A model generated the notes under the pieces. That model saw only the letters and a program-made list of their open reading frames with translations, was not told the origin of the DNA and did no database searches. Positions 51,218-62,668 of a stretch of 64,000 nucleotides of DNA are shown one piece after another. The first letter of the stretch is position 1. Each line of letters starts with the position of its first letter. The stretch comes from Hysterangium stoloniferum (Eukaryota > Basidiomycota > Agaricomycetes > Hysterangiales > Hysterangiaceae), in the NCBI GenBank assembly GCA_015178975.1, contig WHVD01000010.1, positions 620,001 to 684,000 on the forward strand, in the 5' to 3' direction. Made by a program: the position numbers and the translations under genes.

Positions 51218-52291
51218 TCAAATGATGGCATGAACACGATCAGCAGAGGCATCTGTAATGTAGGCAATGAGAGGGGGCCAGGGGTGTAGTGATGGTGGGG
51301 TAGGAGTGGGAAGTGGTGCGCAGCTCACATCTCCACCAGAGGGAAGTCCTCCCAGGGTGTCAGAATCCGACAACATATGCTCCAACAGGTCAACTAGGTC
51401 CACAGCTGAGTGGATCGGTGCATGCTCAGGAAGGACACAAGTGGAGTCAACAAGCAGGGACCAAAACATGGAGAGCTCAACCTGTTCGATGTCCTCCACT
51501 AAATGCAGCTGTTCCTTAGGGTCGTTGACATGTAAATAAAGTGCACTCATGTGGTCCGACAGTGTGAGAGACCCGCTATACCCCTGGATAAGCCCTTTAA
51601 GAAGGGGGTGCTGCAAGGTTGGCCCCAGTCGCATTAGTGTGCATCCCACAGTGAAAATGTCAGAGGGGTAGTTAATGGACACATGCATCCAACCTGCCTG
51701 TAAGAAATGAGCCAAGTCGGCCGTGTCCCAAGAGTGAGGGGGAGAAGGCAGCTGCGGTGGGGGGCTGCAAACAGGGTTGGCCAGGAAGGGGTCAATGGCA
51801 AGGGGCTTGTCAGCCTGAACATCAGCCTTCCGCTTCCCCTTCACCTTTTCACTTAAGGGGGGAGGCTCCTCGAAGACTTCCATGGCTGGGGGAGGTTCCT
51901 TGAAGACCTCTGTGGCTGGGGGGGGTTCCTCGAAGACATCCATGACTGAGGGAGGCGCCTCGAGGACTTCCTGGATAGGGTGATCAACATCCATCAATGT
52001 AATATTGGGTTGATGAATGGGGCTCCCCAGGGAAATGCAAGGTGAGCAGGGAGAGGCGTGTGGTGGACTCCACGCTGGCAGGGGAACAAGGGAAGTGTCC
52101 GACACTGTAGAGAACAATGGCATCGGGGTAGAGTGGGTGGCAACAAGGGGGTCAGGTGACATGCAGGGGGGTTGGCCACAGTGCTGGAGAGGGCTTGGGT
52201 GCAGGTGAGGGCGGTGGTATGAGGGAAGATCCTGCAGAGGGAAGGGGTAAAAGTATAGGAGGAAGAGGAGGTGGGTCAGTGAATGGTTCAA
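51218..52291 (-). CDS. Accessory ORF of G5, Pro/Ser-rich protein of unknown function
   Basis: A 357-codon frame on the pol strand, between the G5 chromodomain and the polypurine tract, so probably part of the element. The N-terminal half is Pro/Ser/His-rich. The middle has four near-repeats of EEPPPAMEVF type and a basic KVKGKRKADVQ stretch that may act as a nuclear signal. The C-terminal half looks globular (FLQAGWMHVSINYPSDIFTV, DIEQVELSMFWSLLVDSTCV). A further frame at 51011-51217 (KAYGHWVSSIQKLDGLTSAN) continues the sense after one stop. No known domain is recognised. It could instead be a captured host gene. Confidence 0.5.
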   Translation of the reverse strand: MNHSLTHLLFLLYFYPFPLQDLPSYHRPHLHPSPLQHCGQPPCMSPDPLVATHSTPMPLFSTVSDTSLVPLPAWSPPHASPCSPCISLGSPIHQPNITLMDVDHPIQEVLEAPPSVMDVFEEPPPATEVFKEPPPAMEVFEEPPPLSEKVKGKRKADVQADKPLAIDPFLANPVCSPPPQLPSPPHSWDTADLAHFLQAGWMHVSINYPSDIFTVGCTLMRLGPTLQHPLLKGLIQGYSGSLTLSDHMSALYLHVNDPKEQLHLVEDIEQVELSMFWSLLVDSTCVLPEHAPIHSAVDLVDLLEHMLSDSDTLGGLPSGGDVSCAPLPTPTPPSLHPWPPLIAYITDASADRVHAII

Positions 52292-52445
52292 GACTTCCTG
52301 GCAGCTCTGAAAAGGGTGTAAAGCACTGCAGTGGGGGTGCAGAAGAAACGGGTGGAGGTGGAGAGAAGTGAGTGGATTTGGACAGCATCACAGGGTTGGC
52401 TGGACAATACCCCCTCCAAACTCTGATGGAAGTCGGCAATTTTCG

Positions 52446-52922
52446 TCATTGGTTAGGGTCACTCATGAAGAAGTGAATGTTGCCAGGAAGTAAAAAACCT
52501 TCATGGCAATCAGTGCCAAGGTACTTGTCATCATAGGCAGGGTAGCATAGTCGATCATTCTCCAAATTGGATGAGAAATTGATGGGCCCCATCTGGTAGG
52601 TTTGTTCCTGGGGCCCACGTTGGGAAGGAGGTCTGGGAGGTAGTGCAACTCCGTCCCCGCATTGCAATGCAATGCTTTGTAGTTTGATCCTCCATACTTT
52701 GTCCCAATCATAGAAGGTGACCCCATCTTTTCCTTTCCTGCTTTTCTGTCCCATGCTCCAAACACATGGCATGCCCCCATCACTGCAATCCAACTCAGTG
52801 AAATCCATCCACTTATGGCCTTTGGGGGGGGGGGGGGAGGGCGATGGTTGAAGGGTTGTTGCTTCCTTCCATTCTCCTCCATTCCTGCCATGTCCGCTTT
52901 GAGGGGACATTATCCCTAGCAC
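52446..52922 (-). CDS. Accessory ORF of G5, unknown
   Basis: 158 codons on the pol strand. A Pro-rich N-terminus, including codons over a run of 13-14 G (52827-52840), is followed by a compact-looking region rich in Trp, Tyr and Cys (HKWMDFTELDCSDGGMPCVW, YDWDKVWRIKLQSIALQCGD, SNLENDRLCYPAYDDKYLG). Another frame (52463-52891) overlaps it, so a frameshift at the G run is possible. No family is recognised. The composition suggests a real protein segment, not chance. Confidence 0.45.
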   Translation of the reverse strand: MLGIMSPQSGHGRNGGEWKEATTLQPSPSPPPPKGHKWMDFTELDCSDGGMPCVWSMGQKSRKGKDGVTFYDWDKVWRIKLQSIALQCGDGVALPPRPPSQRGPQEQTYQMGPINFSSNLENDRLCYPAYDDKYLGTDCHEGFLLPGNIHFFMSDPNQ

Positions 52923-52976
52923 CCATCTTTCGCTGTCCTTCTAAGTACTGCTCCCTCCTCTTCCTCTTGAGCATTT

Positions 52977-53542
52977 TCAGTTCCTCCTGAACCTGTGTGG
53001 AGAAAGCCTCAGACTGCCATTTTTTCCTGATCTCCTCCTCAGTGGAAGGGAAGATACCACAAGGGGGTGGGGGGGTTTCACTCCATGTTCCCGAGGGAGC
53101 CCCTCAAGTGTCAGAGGACAGGGATGCAGCTTTGGAATGGGGTCTGTCCATGTAGGATATGTGGATGAAGAGGCCTCCCCCAAGCACTTGACAATCTCTG
53201 TTTGAGGTGGTGGGGAAGGAGGAACCGTTGTTTGGGGTCGAGGTATCCTTTTAAAGTTGGGAAGTCGGGGTCTGGGGAGAGGAGTATATGGAGTAAAAAC
53301 AGTTCCGCTCCCCAAGTTGGTGGAGGTTCCTGCCATGTTGTCCTGCACAGTGGAGTGCATCGATGATGGCATCCCAGAATTACCTGTACAGTGCTCAACA
53401 TTTTCAGTACGAGACAACGTGGTAGAAGTATTGATAGGTTGGGATCGTGGTATTCTTTTGAAGTTGGGGAACTTGGGTTTGGGTTGTTGTTCCTGCGACA
53501 TAGTGTACTGACTTGTGAGGTTGACATGGAGGGAAGAGACAA
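52977..53542 (-). CDS. Accessory ORF of G5, low-complexity Pro/Ser/Thr-rich
   Basis: A frame on the pol strand starting MSQEQQPKPKFPNFKRIP (53501). The block PNFKRIPR recurs about 70 residues later (LPNFKRIPRPQTTVP), so the protein has an internal repeat. It ends in RRRSGKNG..HRFRRN, which is basic. It lies just after the pol stop and 150 bp from the chromodomain. Three consecutive accessory frames may once have been one gene, perhaps spliced. Function unknown. Confidence 0.4.
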
Positions 53543-53701
53543 GGGGATAAAAATTTCTTTAGCAGATTTACATATTTTATATTAATTTTAAGCTCCACTC
53601 GGCTATTGAGGTGAAAGGCCGAGGGGGATGAATAGTGAAGAGTAGAGTTAAAAGTAAATAAACAGTGTTGTCGTCACGAGAAGGTAAAATGATCATTAGA
53701 T

Positions 53702-56700
53702 TCAACAAATAGTTTTGTAAGCTCTGAGAAGAGCAGGGGTGTTACAAAGGTCATTGCCGTTTAACCAGGTGTCCTCTTCCGGTCCATATCCTTTCCATCG
53801 AACTTGGAAAAGGAGTCGATTTCGATGCTTTTTGTGTCCTACTATAGCCTCTACTTCATACTCCTTGTCGTTATGGTCTAGTTCCCAAGGATTTTCAAGT
53901 AGCACCCTTGATCTGAATTCCTTGGGGGAGAGATGGTACTTTTTAAGATGGTCTTGGTGATCACTGGGTGTAGTTGATATTCCGAGGGAATGCAGAGTCG
54001 AAAGACTTGAGGATTGATCTTCTCCAAGACTTCAAACGGTCCTATCCATCTTTTATAAGTTTCCTCCCAGGTCCTTTGGCTTTGACAAGCTTGAGGGAAT
54101 GGGGATTGATTAGAACATAATCTCCTTCTGAGATATCTTCCACCGATCTCCTTTTCTTATTGTAGCTGTGAGCTTGCGTTTCTTGTGCTCACACGATCGA
54201 CTCCCACCCCACCTGTCAATGGTTCTCCAATTCTAAGATCCATTGGTCAGCTAAGGGGCTATCTGACAATTCCCTGGGAACCACAGGGTCGTCCCCTCCT
54301 AGGAGGCAGTGAGACATCCCTCTCAGTAAGTATCCCATCAACAAAAAGGCTGGTGTGTAGCTCATTGAACTCTGAACTGTCAAATTGTAGGTATGAGCCA
54401 CCACCTGAGTCCATTTAGACCATTCCTCTTTCGAAGAAGTGCAGTACACTCTGAGCATTTGCTCAATGATAGCATTGACGTTCTCCGTTTGACCGTCAGT
54501 TTGAGGATGATGGAACGAGGATACCACAAGGGTGCTTCCGTATACCTTGCAGACCTCTCTCCAGAACCTACAGGTCCATCTCTTGTCTCGATCACAGATT
54601 ATCCTTGGGGGTAGGCTGAAAGGAGCGGCTACTTTATTCACAAAGATTTGCGTGAATCCTTCTGCAGATAGATCTGAGGTTGTGGGCTCACAAATTAAAA
54701 AATGCATGGGTTTATCCACAGCGACAAAGATGGCTGAGTAAACACCCTCTGCAGAAGGTGGCAATCCAGTAATTAGGTCCATTGAGACAACCTCAAATGG
54801 CCTTAAGGGTACATCTGCAGGTCGAAGAGCTCCTTGTCAAGTGGAATGATCAACCTTAGTTTTCTGGCATATGTCACAGCTGTGAGCATACACCATGCAG
54901 TTCTGCAACATCCTTGGCCAGAAAAACCGGTCCTTCATCAGCTGGAAAAGTCTGTGACCGCCTGCATGAGCTCCTTTGAAGGGGTTGTTATGTATCAATT
55001 TGAGTATGGTTGAGGTCATGCTGCTAGGTATGCAGATTTGACTTTTCCAGTCCGAATCTCAAAAGAACAATAGCTTATTCTTGCCAATGAAATAGTGTGA
55101 AGGGGTGGCTACCATATTTGGGGAAATGGGATTGGTGGTGTAATGATTTCTGAAGGTGGGATCTTTCTGATATCCATCACGAAGTTCCTTAGCATAATTC
55201 TCATCAATTTCTATAAGCAATTGGGGGTTCGAGAGAGTAAAGTTTGCCTCATCAATTTCATTGTTTCTGGGGAGGTTGTGCAAATCCCATTTCATTTGGG
55301 GGACCTCTTCCATCATTCCAATTGGTTCAACTAACTCGTGATGAGTGAGAAAGACGGCCTTTTCTGCTGGTTTGTTCTCCATAATGTCTCGTTGTCATTC
55401 TGGTTGTAAGAATCTGCTACGATTGGTAAGAGGTCATCTCTTGTGGGACTAGCACAGTCAGGTACTCGAGGGAGTCTAGACAGTGGGTCAACATTGCTGT
55501 GTATCCGTCCCACTCAATGTAGGATTTCCAGACTGGGGTATGCAGCGTATACTGCCCCCATGTGGCCAGTCGACGATTTGTATTCTCATAAGATCTGGCC
55601 CATTGTAATGCCACATGGTCAGTGATCAGAAGGATATGTTATCTCTCGATAAAGGGCTGGAAATGGACTGTCCCTCCTTAGCAGCTAACGCCTCTTGCTC
55701 TGTGGCTGAGTAATTACATTCTGCTTTCTTGAGCATGCGGCTCCAATAGGTGATGATGTGCTCAACAGTGACACTGGTGTCATCAAAATCTGAGGCCCAG
55801 GAATCCATCCAAGTGAATTCTGGCACCTTGGTTTTATAATGAGTGATGAAAATGGGCACATCACGAGATTGATTGAAGGCTGATCTTGCTTGGGCATAGA
55901 TTTTGGTATCTTTTAGATTCTTGAGCGTCATTTTCTGTATTTGTTGGAGGCAACATCCCAGCATGAAGTCCAAAGCGTCTGTGTATAGCCAATAAGGCAT
56001 GCCACTCATGGGGTGTCCGAGTACTGGAGCAGAGCTCAATGCAACCTTGATGTCTTCAAAAGCTCAGGCGTGTTCGGAATCCCAAGTCCAACAGACTCCT
56101 TTCTTTAAGAGGTTGAAGAGCAGAGCAACTGTCCAGGAATAAAATGGTATGTAAGTGGAGAAGTACAGAACCATCCTGAGGAAATGTTGAAGATCTGCTA
56201 TCTTGGTAGGCATAGCTAGTTCCAGTATGGCAGCGACCTTTTCTTGATGGGTCGAAAAACCGAGTCTAGACACCTTATGTCCTAGTAATAGAATCAAGTT
56301 ATACCCAATGTAGCACTTTTTGGGCGAGAGAGTGATTCCCACTGCAATTATGGCTTGTAGGACCTGGTCTAAATGCTCTAAATTATTGTCCCATGTCTTA
56401 GAAAAGATCATGATGTCGTCAATATAAACTAGGTAGAATATCCATAAGGTGCAAGGAGGATAGTCACAGTTCATTGAATATACAAAATGTTATGAAAAAC
56501 TCCTCATATTTTTAAGTGAGACTACTTCCTCTGGGTATGACTACATGTTTTAGGGGTTTATATTTCATTACCCCAAAATTTGATCTTTAAGACTTGTATG
56601 CTCTTTTAAATATGCAGAAATTTCATGGTTATACAAGATTATCTGGGTTGTTACCTACTCTTTGGGATAAAATGCATTCTCTAGTATCTCTGTGACTTTT

Positions 56701-57300
56701 AAAATTTCCACAAACATTATAGTTAACCAAAATTATTTGGGTTATGACTTAATATCTGGGATGAAATGCATTCTCTTGTATATTATGCAAACTTTCAAAT
56801 ATAGTTCATATAATTTAAATTTATTTAATTTAGAAAGTTAACCAGAACTATCTGGCCAATCAATCCTTGTTGTGGAATTTATCCCCAAAAGGATAATCTA
56901 TATATGTTTGTTTGACTAACTTTTGTCAGATACAAGATAAATATTAATATTTCCTTATTCTCCAGAATGTCATCTGATAGACTGAATTTGATTCCATATT
57001 AATTTTACAACAAACAATATAAATATATATACTTTAGTGGATAAATAACTTTTAAAGTTTTGGGTTATCCTCCCAAGTACAGTTTGCATAACTCTCTGGA
57101 ATATAGAGGGTCCATTACGAAGTCCAAAGGGCATTCTTTTGAATTGCCACAGTCCTCGATGGGATCTGAAGGCGGTCTTCGGTTTGTCTTCGTCTAACAT
57201 TTCGAGTTGGGTAAAGCCGGGGCAGCACTGTGTGAAACGTGTTTTGAGGTGGCACATTGGGGTGCACAATGTGCAGTGGGGTGGTGGCGGTGTGTGGAGA
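53702..57300 (-). pseudogene. pol of chromovirus G5: RT, RNase H, integrase, chromodomain
   Basis: In minus sense RT begins mid-domain (KTAFRSHRGLWQFKRMPFGL, 57250-57073). It is cut by the AT-rich element, then resumes with FYLVYIDDIMIFSK (YIDD active site, about 56435). RNase H is at 55626-56039 (YTDALDFMLGCCLQQ, SATEQEALA). Integrase has GAHAGGHRLFQLMKDRFFWP and CDICQKTK (54837-55019), then MDLITGLPPS and HHPQTDGQTENVNAIIEQ (54216-54782). The chromodomain is LLFQVRWKGYGPEEDTW (53702-53905). The family differs from G1b/G3. Several frame breaks occur, and protease and the RT N-terminus are deleted. Confidence 0.85.
56456..57072 (+). mobile_element. AT-rich GAGGAT...ATCCTC element, copy 3 (617 bp)
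   Basis: Inserted in the RT of G5 between MQTVLG and the YIDD block. Flanks are GCAAG (56451-56455) and CCAAG (57073-57077), four of five bases equal. It has no coding capacity. Confidence 0.85.
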
Positions 57301-57552
57301 CTCGAGGCACAAAAGGATACTAGCCAGTAGTGTGTTAGTCTCGGATCCCAATGTTTGGAGCTCTGCAAGGTCCTGTTCAAGAGTGGCAACCCGTGCATGC
57401 ATATTCTTGACATCTGGGGGGGGTCTCTCTTGAGAAGGTTTGGGATTTTCTGGAGTCATGATTTTGGAAGGGTGGTTGCTGACAGGGGTCGTGATGCCTC
57501 TTGAGGACTCAGAGTCACTCTGGGTTAATCCATGTCTCCCTATGTTGTGCAA
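57300..57552 (-). pseudogene. gag N-terminus of G5, fused by deletion to RT
   Basis: The minus-strand frame starts MHNIGRHGLTQSDSESS and has a short predicted coiled coil (ARVATLEQDLAELQTLGSET). It then passes, through Pro/His-rich sequence near 57250, into RT sequence. Capsid, zinc knuckle and protease are gone, so about 2 kb or more was deleted. Confidence 0.6.
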
Positions 57553-57571
57553 ACCTGCCAGTCCAAGGATG

Positions 57572-57582
57572 TATCCTTTTCT
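57572..57582 (-). promoter_or_regulatory. Putative self-priming primer-binding site of G5
   Basis: In minus sense the 5' LTR G ends at 57585, then GC, then AGAAAAGGATA. This is the exact reverse complement of TATCCTTTTCT inside LTR G (minus strand 57719-57729; plus strand 42742-42752 in the solo copy). Confidence 0.6.
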
Positions 57583-57584
57583 GC

Positions 57585-57908
57585 TGTAAGGGCCACCTCA
57601 GTAGAGCCTGTGGTACTCACACTAGACTAACTAACAGAGGGATATCCAGAGTATACTGTATTAGGTAGCTACTAGATACAGGATAAGGACAACTCACCTA
57701 ACAGAGGGATATCCAGAGAGAAAAGGATAAGGAGACACCTCTGCTAGATGTTCCGAAACATGGGGGTGTCTAAAAATAGAATGACAGCTTACCCTCAATG
57801 GTCCATAACTATCTACTCTATCCTAGAATATTCCTAGAGGATGGAACAGTCCTCTGAAAAATGTGAGAAAAATATAGGAAACAATATAAAATAACCTCTA
57901 AGGGTTAG
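57585..57908 (-). mobile_element. LTR G, 5' LTR of G5, cut near its start by G4
   Basis: In minus sense it ends GGTGGCCCTTACA before the G5 leader and matches the solo LTR at 42522-42885. It is interrupted at 57908 (GTTAG) by LTR E of G4. Confidence 0.78.
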
Positions 57909-58465
57909 TGTTAAGTGCTGTGTCGGGAACTTATTCCAGAACTATCAGAAAGTCACCGGGAAGTCGGGAACTATCACATAGGGTCAGGATGTTGGCTTCA
58001 GCTTATGTGTTGCACCTCTACACAAATGCTCAAAAGTCCTTAATTTCAAAGGTGAGACTTACGATGGAAGATACGGATATTCAGGGTTCCAAAGAGTTCC
58101 AAATATTGAGTGTACAGAAAGACAGAAGAGGGAATAAGAAACTAAGTCGATATCAGATCTAAAGTAAAGTACAAATTTGCGGAAACTAATATAAGTCTTC
58201 TCATTATTGTACTACAAACTAAGACCACAATAAGCCAGAAATGGAAGTATTCTGAAACAGGAATACAACAAGATGAATTGGGGAGACAATATTCCGAAAC
58301 GGGAATATAATAAACAAACGTGTGAATACTTGTCAACAGACAAATGTGGAACAAGGGAAGAATGTGGAAGATACAGTAACTATGATGTTCTGTAGTCAGA
58401 GGTTGGAAGTCAGAAGTTGGAGGTCAGAAGTTGGATATTGAAACATCTGGGAATGGGTCGTAACA
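57909..58465 (-). mobile_element. LTR E, 3' LTR of G4 (557 bp)
   Basis: Starts TGTTAAGTGCTG and ends ATGGGTCGTAACA. It is followed by a polypurine tract (minus sense CCTAACAGAGGGGTAC) and the antisense gene. The left flank GTTAG should recur after the 5' LTR beyond the window. The core is at about 57992-58017. Confidence 0.85.
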
Positions 58466-58593
58466 GTACCCCTCTGTTAGGCTGAAGTCCCATAGAGGTG
58501 ATTAGGTACTGAGTGATTGAAGCAACGGCTGATTGTTACATGTCGTGAAATTTACACAATTCTGGAGGTGAGAGTTTCGGCTGCTGGTCTGAG

Positions 58594-58601
58594 TATAAAA
58601 A
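58594..58601 (+). promoter_or_regulatory. TATA box of the G4 antisense gene
   Basis: TATAAAAA, 128 bp before the ATG, the same distance as in G3 (18677). Confidence 0.6.
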
Positions 58602-59422
58602 CCTCCAAATATTCAAATTAATGATTTTGTTTCTTTATCCACAACTTGCATGTCAATTCGTTGGCCATTGTTCATCACTACCCCGGAAGATTCAGACGCC
58701 AAAATTACCATACTCCAAAAAATGTCAAAGGTCGAAGAACTTCAACAAAAACGACAGAGGATGGAGGAGATGAAGTAATGACAAGAGGAGGAGGAAAAGG
58801 CGTTGATGTGGGAGTTGAAGGAGGCTGAAGAGGCGGAAAAGCGGGAGTTGGAGCAGGTGAAGGCAGAAAAGGAGGTGTGGATGCAGAAGATGGTGGAGGA
58901 TCAGAGGAAGAAGGAAGAGGTGGAGAAGAAGCAGCGGGAGTCTGAGGTGGTGGAAAAGAGAAAGGAGATAAGGGAGGGAAAGGTAAGTCTAAACAATAAG
59001 TTTCCATATTTTCATCTGATAACAATTGGATACAGCGAAAAGCTGTGGAGGTGGAGGTAGAGGGAGAGGCTGGGCCTTCAAGTCCAAAAGTAAGTGACTT
59101 TGTAAACAGTCAGAAGTTGACCAATTTCTAAGGCAGAAACAAAAAGTCAAAGCTCCAGAACAGATGGAGGTCATCCACAACAGTCCGTGTTACTGCTGTT
59201 CAATTTGGAAGATGACATATTGGAAATAGAAGGTAAAATGGGGCGGGGCTTGCTATCCCTGCATGGCTCTCAAACTTCCATGCACTCTCACTGTGAAGAG
59301 AGTTTCAAAAGGTGAGAAGGCTCAGAAAACTGATGATGTGGAAAATTCAGGAACGGCCAAGATTACGGAAACTGAAGTGCCGAATACGGATAGTACTGGC
59401 ATCGAGCTCCTCAAGGACACTG

Positions 59423-60146
59423 TGTTAAGAACTGAAAACTGACTAATGTCAGTGGCTGACAGGGACCGATCAGAAGGACTTGGCTTCAGCTTATGTGCTG
59501 CGCCCTTGCAAATATCCGTAGGGTGTCCTTAGATTTTGGACGGGTGAAGACTAATCCTAAAGGGTTTCTTTCAGCGGGATACCGATCGGGACCGAAGGAC
59601 AAGTCGTGTGTCGGGCCAAGGGGTTGGGGCTGGGAGTGGGCGAGCGCACGCGAAGGCGGATGAGGGGATTCTTAGTATGAGACTGTTATAGACGTATGAG
59701 GGTATTCTGAGTTGATATTCTGATTGCCTAGTAACTACAACTACAGCGGGTTCATATACGAGTAACAGGCGTCTAGAAAATACTAACGGAGAGAAGGGCG
59801 GAAAACGGTATTAACAATAAGCTTGACTAGGAACGGGAAGTTTATGATTAGTTCAGAGGCCGATGATAACTGAGAGCAGAATTACGACAAAAGGAAATAG
59901 TTCGAGGACTACAAATATAGATAGACATATGTGAAACATAGGATAGAACGGATCAACATAATGAAAGGGACATATCAAAAGTTTAACCAGACAATACAAG
60001 TATTTTGATGTGGGCCTAAACGGAGTTTGATCATCATGAAAGCATACGTCAGCTTCGGGGGCTGATGGTTTCCGAAGTGGTGACTTGAAACCGTTGATAA
60101 GTGGCAGTAACCTCGGGACTGATAGGGTTACAACACGGTCGTAACA
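59423..60146 (-). mobile_element. Solo LTR A (724 bp), target duplication CACTG
   Basis: Starts TGTTAAGAACTG and ends GGTCGTAACA. CACTG is at 59418-59422 and 60147-60151. It is inserted in exon 3 of the G4 antisense gene. Older than the 17451 copy by its TpG/CpA changes. Confidence 0.92.
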
Positions 60147-60372
60147 CACTGTTGACGTGTTAGTTTTATCAGGACAGAACTTATGAAAATGTGGGATGCA
60201 CTGGAGCACCATAACAATATCCAGGAAAAAGGTTTCCATTCAATGACCCGGAATTTCCAGAGGCAAGATGAATTTCTGGAGAAGGTAATGGTTAGCATCA
60301 ATGTTATCGCAGTTTCCAAAAGATTTTCCAATAAGGCAAGGGACCAGCCAAATGATCCATTGGCAGAATGTG

Positions 60373-60987
60373 GATAAGTCAGAGGTTGAGTGATAGATGC
60401 ATCAGAGCCCAACTAGTGAGAGCGGTGTAATTCAAAGAGGAGTTTAGAGCAGAAAATATACTAAGATTACTGGGGAGAATCTAAGCTTGATTTTCTGACT
60501 GGATTGTATGTACAACATCTGCCAGACTATATAGACTGTGGAATGAATAACATACCAAATCCAGTAATAATGAAAATGAAACTAACAAACATAAAATGAG
60601 ATAAGTAAACACCAAACTTGGTGTTAGGAACAGGACAGAATGGAAGTGGAGTCCAAATTGTGACAGGTCATAAAACCATAACAGGAATGGAGCGGGAGCA
60701 GAGTCCAAATTGTGACAGGTCATTTGACTATAACAGGAATGGGGCTCAGTTAGAGCTATGATGGGTTTCCGAGTGGGGTCCAGTGACTGATGCGTGGGAC
60801 AGAGTCAGACATAGACAGGGACGGAGTCCAGCGGGTATTCCAGTGACTGATACATGAAGTAATGAAGTCGAACATGGACAAGTCTGATGTATGGAGTCCG
60901 GCAGGAATTCTGGTGAGCTGACAATTGGTGCGTATAGGGTGTGGGTGTGTATAAGTTAGTGCCCAGAGTCCAGTGGGAATTCCAGTC
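60373..60987 (-). mobile_element. LTR C fragment in the G4 antisense gene
   Basis: Matches the middle and end of LTR C (GATAAGTCAGAGGTTGAG... to GGAATTCCAGTC), lacking both termini. The antisense gene reads GCAGAATGTG before and AAAAAAAGGTGGG after, contiguous in the G3 copy. Both ends were therefore lost after insertion. Confidence 0.75.
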
Positions 60988-62032
60988 AAAAAAAGGTGGG
61001 AGTCAGGAAAGGGGCCAGAAAGTGAGGATGAAGAGGTGCAGGATATGGTGAAAAGTGCGGAGATTGTGGATGATATGGGAGTTGAGGTGGAAGGAGGATT
61101 TGGAGTGTCAGAAACTTTAAAATAGTGACAATAATATTTTTTTGACTTGCATAATCCAGAACAAGTGTGATATTGGAAGGGTCGGAAGAGTCAGAAACTG
61201 AACAGAAAGAAAACAGAAAAAGTTAGAGTGAGGATAAAGGTCCGGGTTTACTCGGATAAACTGTGTGGAAGTTGGTAACAATTTCCATAGCGTGTCCAAG
61301 TTCTGTAGCCAATATCCATGAAGTTTCCTTGTTGGTACCTTCATAACCTGCCCATTTGACTAGATAGAGCAATTTACAAGTATGTTGGTGATTGTCAATT
61401 TTGAATCCAAGATCTCGGAAACTTCAAATTTGGGTTCTCCATTAATGATGACCGGAGGGGGTGGAGGTTGAGTACATTCTGGGATATTGTTAGGAACACA
61501 AGGTTCTAACATGGAAATGTGGAAAACAGGGTGGACTGCTCACATACTATCGGGAAGTTGGAGAGTCCATGAAAGTGAACTGGCTTGTGCTATAATTTCA
61601 AAAGGGCCTAAGAATTTCTCAGCAAGTTTTTTAGAAGGTTGGGTGGTATGGAAGAATTGAGATTTTACAAAAACCTGATCACCAATTTTAAAATTAGGAG
61701 GCAGGATCCTGTTTTTGTCCACGGAACGTTGATAATATTCCTGGGCAGAAGAAATAGCTTTTCGAAGTTCTTGATGTAACTCGTCGAGATCAGTAATAAA
61801 TTCTTGAGCACAGATAGAAGCCAAATCTTGTTTGGAATGTACTGTGAGATTCAGATTATAGCCTTTGTTGGCAAAAAAGGGAGAGATGCCAGTAGTTGCA
61901 TTCAGAGAGTTATTGTAGGTGAATTCCACAATCGAAAGAAGGGATTTCCAGTTGTCCTGTTGATAGTTGCAATAGATGCGGAGATATTGTTCCAATGTTT
62001 GATTAATGTGTTCCATTTGTCCATCACCTTCA

Positions 62033-62668
62033 GAGGATGGTCACACTTTATTGAATATACAAAATTTTACTGAATAATCCTCATATTTTCCAAGTGAGAC
62101 TATTCCTTCTGACCATGACAACTTATTCTATGAGTTTATATTTAATTACCTGAAATTTCATCTTTAAAATATGCATGCCCTTTTAAAATATGCACAAATG
62201 ACATAGTTACACAAAATTATTGGGGTTAACCTAGATTATTTGGGTTAAACAAGTTTATTTGGGTTAAACAAGTTTATTTGGGTTAAACAAGTTTATTTGG
62301 GTTAAACAAGTTTATTTGGCTTAAACAAGTTTATTTGGGTTATGACTTAATCTTTGGGTTATGATGTATTCTCTTGTATACAAGCAAACTTTCAAATATA
62401 TTTCATATAATTTGAATTTAGTTGGTTTAGAGAGTTAACCAGAACTATGTGGGGTACCAATCCCCATTGTGCAATTTATTTCAAAAGAATAATCTACAGA
62501 TGATTGTTTGACTAAATTTTGTCAGATATAGGATAAATATTAATATTTTTGCATTCTTCAGAGTGATACCTAATCAACTGAATTTGATTAAATATTAATT
62601 TTACAACAAACAATATAAATATATATACTTTAGTGGATAAATAATTTTTAAAGTTTTGGGTTATCCTC
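62033..62668 (+). mobile_element. AT-rich GAGGAT...ATCCTC element, copy 4 (636 bp)
   Basis: Inserted in G4 integrase (CCATCACCTTC | CTTCCAGGTGATATCC). Flanks CTTCA and CTTCC fit a 5-bp duplication with one change. It contains a 19-bp minisatellite absent from the other copies. Confidence 0.85.
62222..62340. repeat. 19-bp minisatellite in AT-rich element copy 4
   Basis: Five copies of TTTGGGTTAAACAAGTTTA. The unit derives from the element's own TTATTTGGGTTA segment, which is single in copies 1 and 3. Confidence 0.9.

Larger units (their letters stand above)
58722..61125 (+). pseudogene. Antisense accessory gene of G4, three exons, disrupted
   Basis: Exons 58722-58982, 59036-59089 and from 59137; introns of 53 and 47 bp with the same GTAAGT donors and CAG acceptors as G3, and exon phases also kept (261 and 54 bp). 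Exon 1 encodes a long Glu/Lys coiled coil (WELKEAEEAEKREL, VKAEKEVWMQKMVEDQRKKE), with TAA TGA near codon 19. In the zinc cluster the third Cys is Tyr and a TAG follows. Exon 3 is split by solo LTR A (59423-60146) and an LTR C fragment (60373-60987), then ends with an acidic tail at about 61125. Dead, but it confirms gene structure independently of G3. Confidence 0.75.

Noticed and set aside
50954-51221. Frames opposite the G5 accessory region
   Set aside because: They overlap the better supported minus-strand frames and have no motif.
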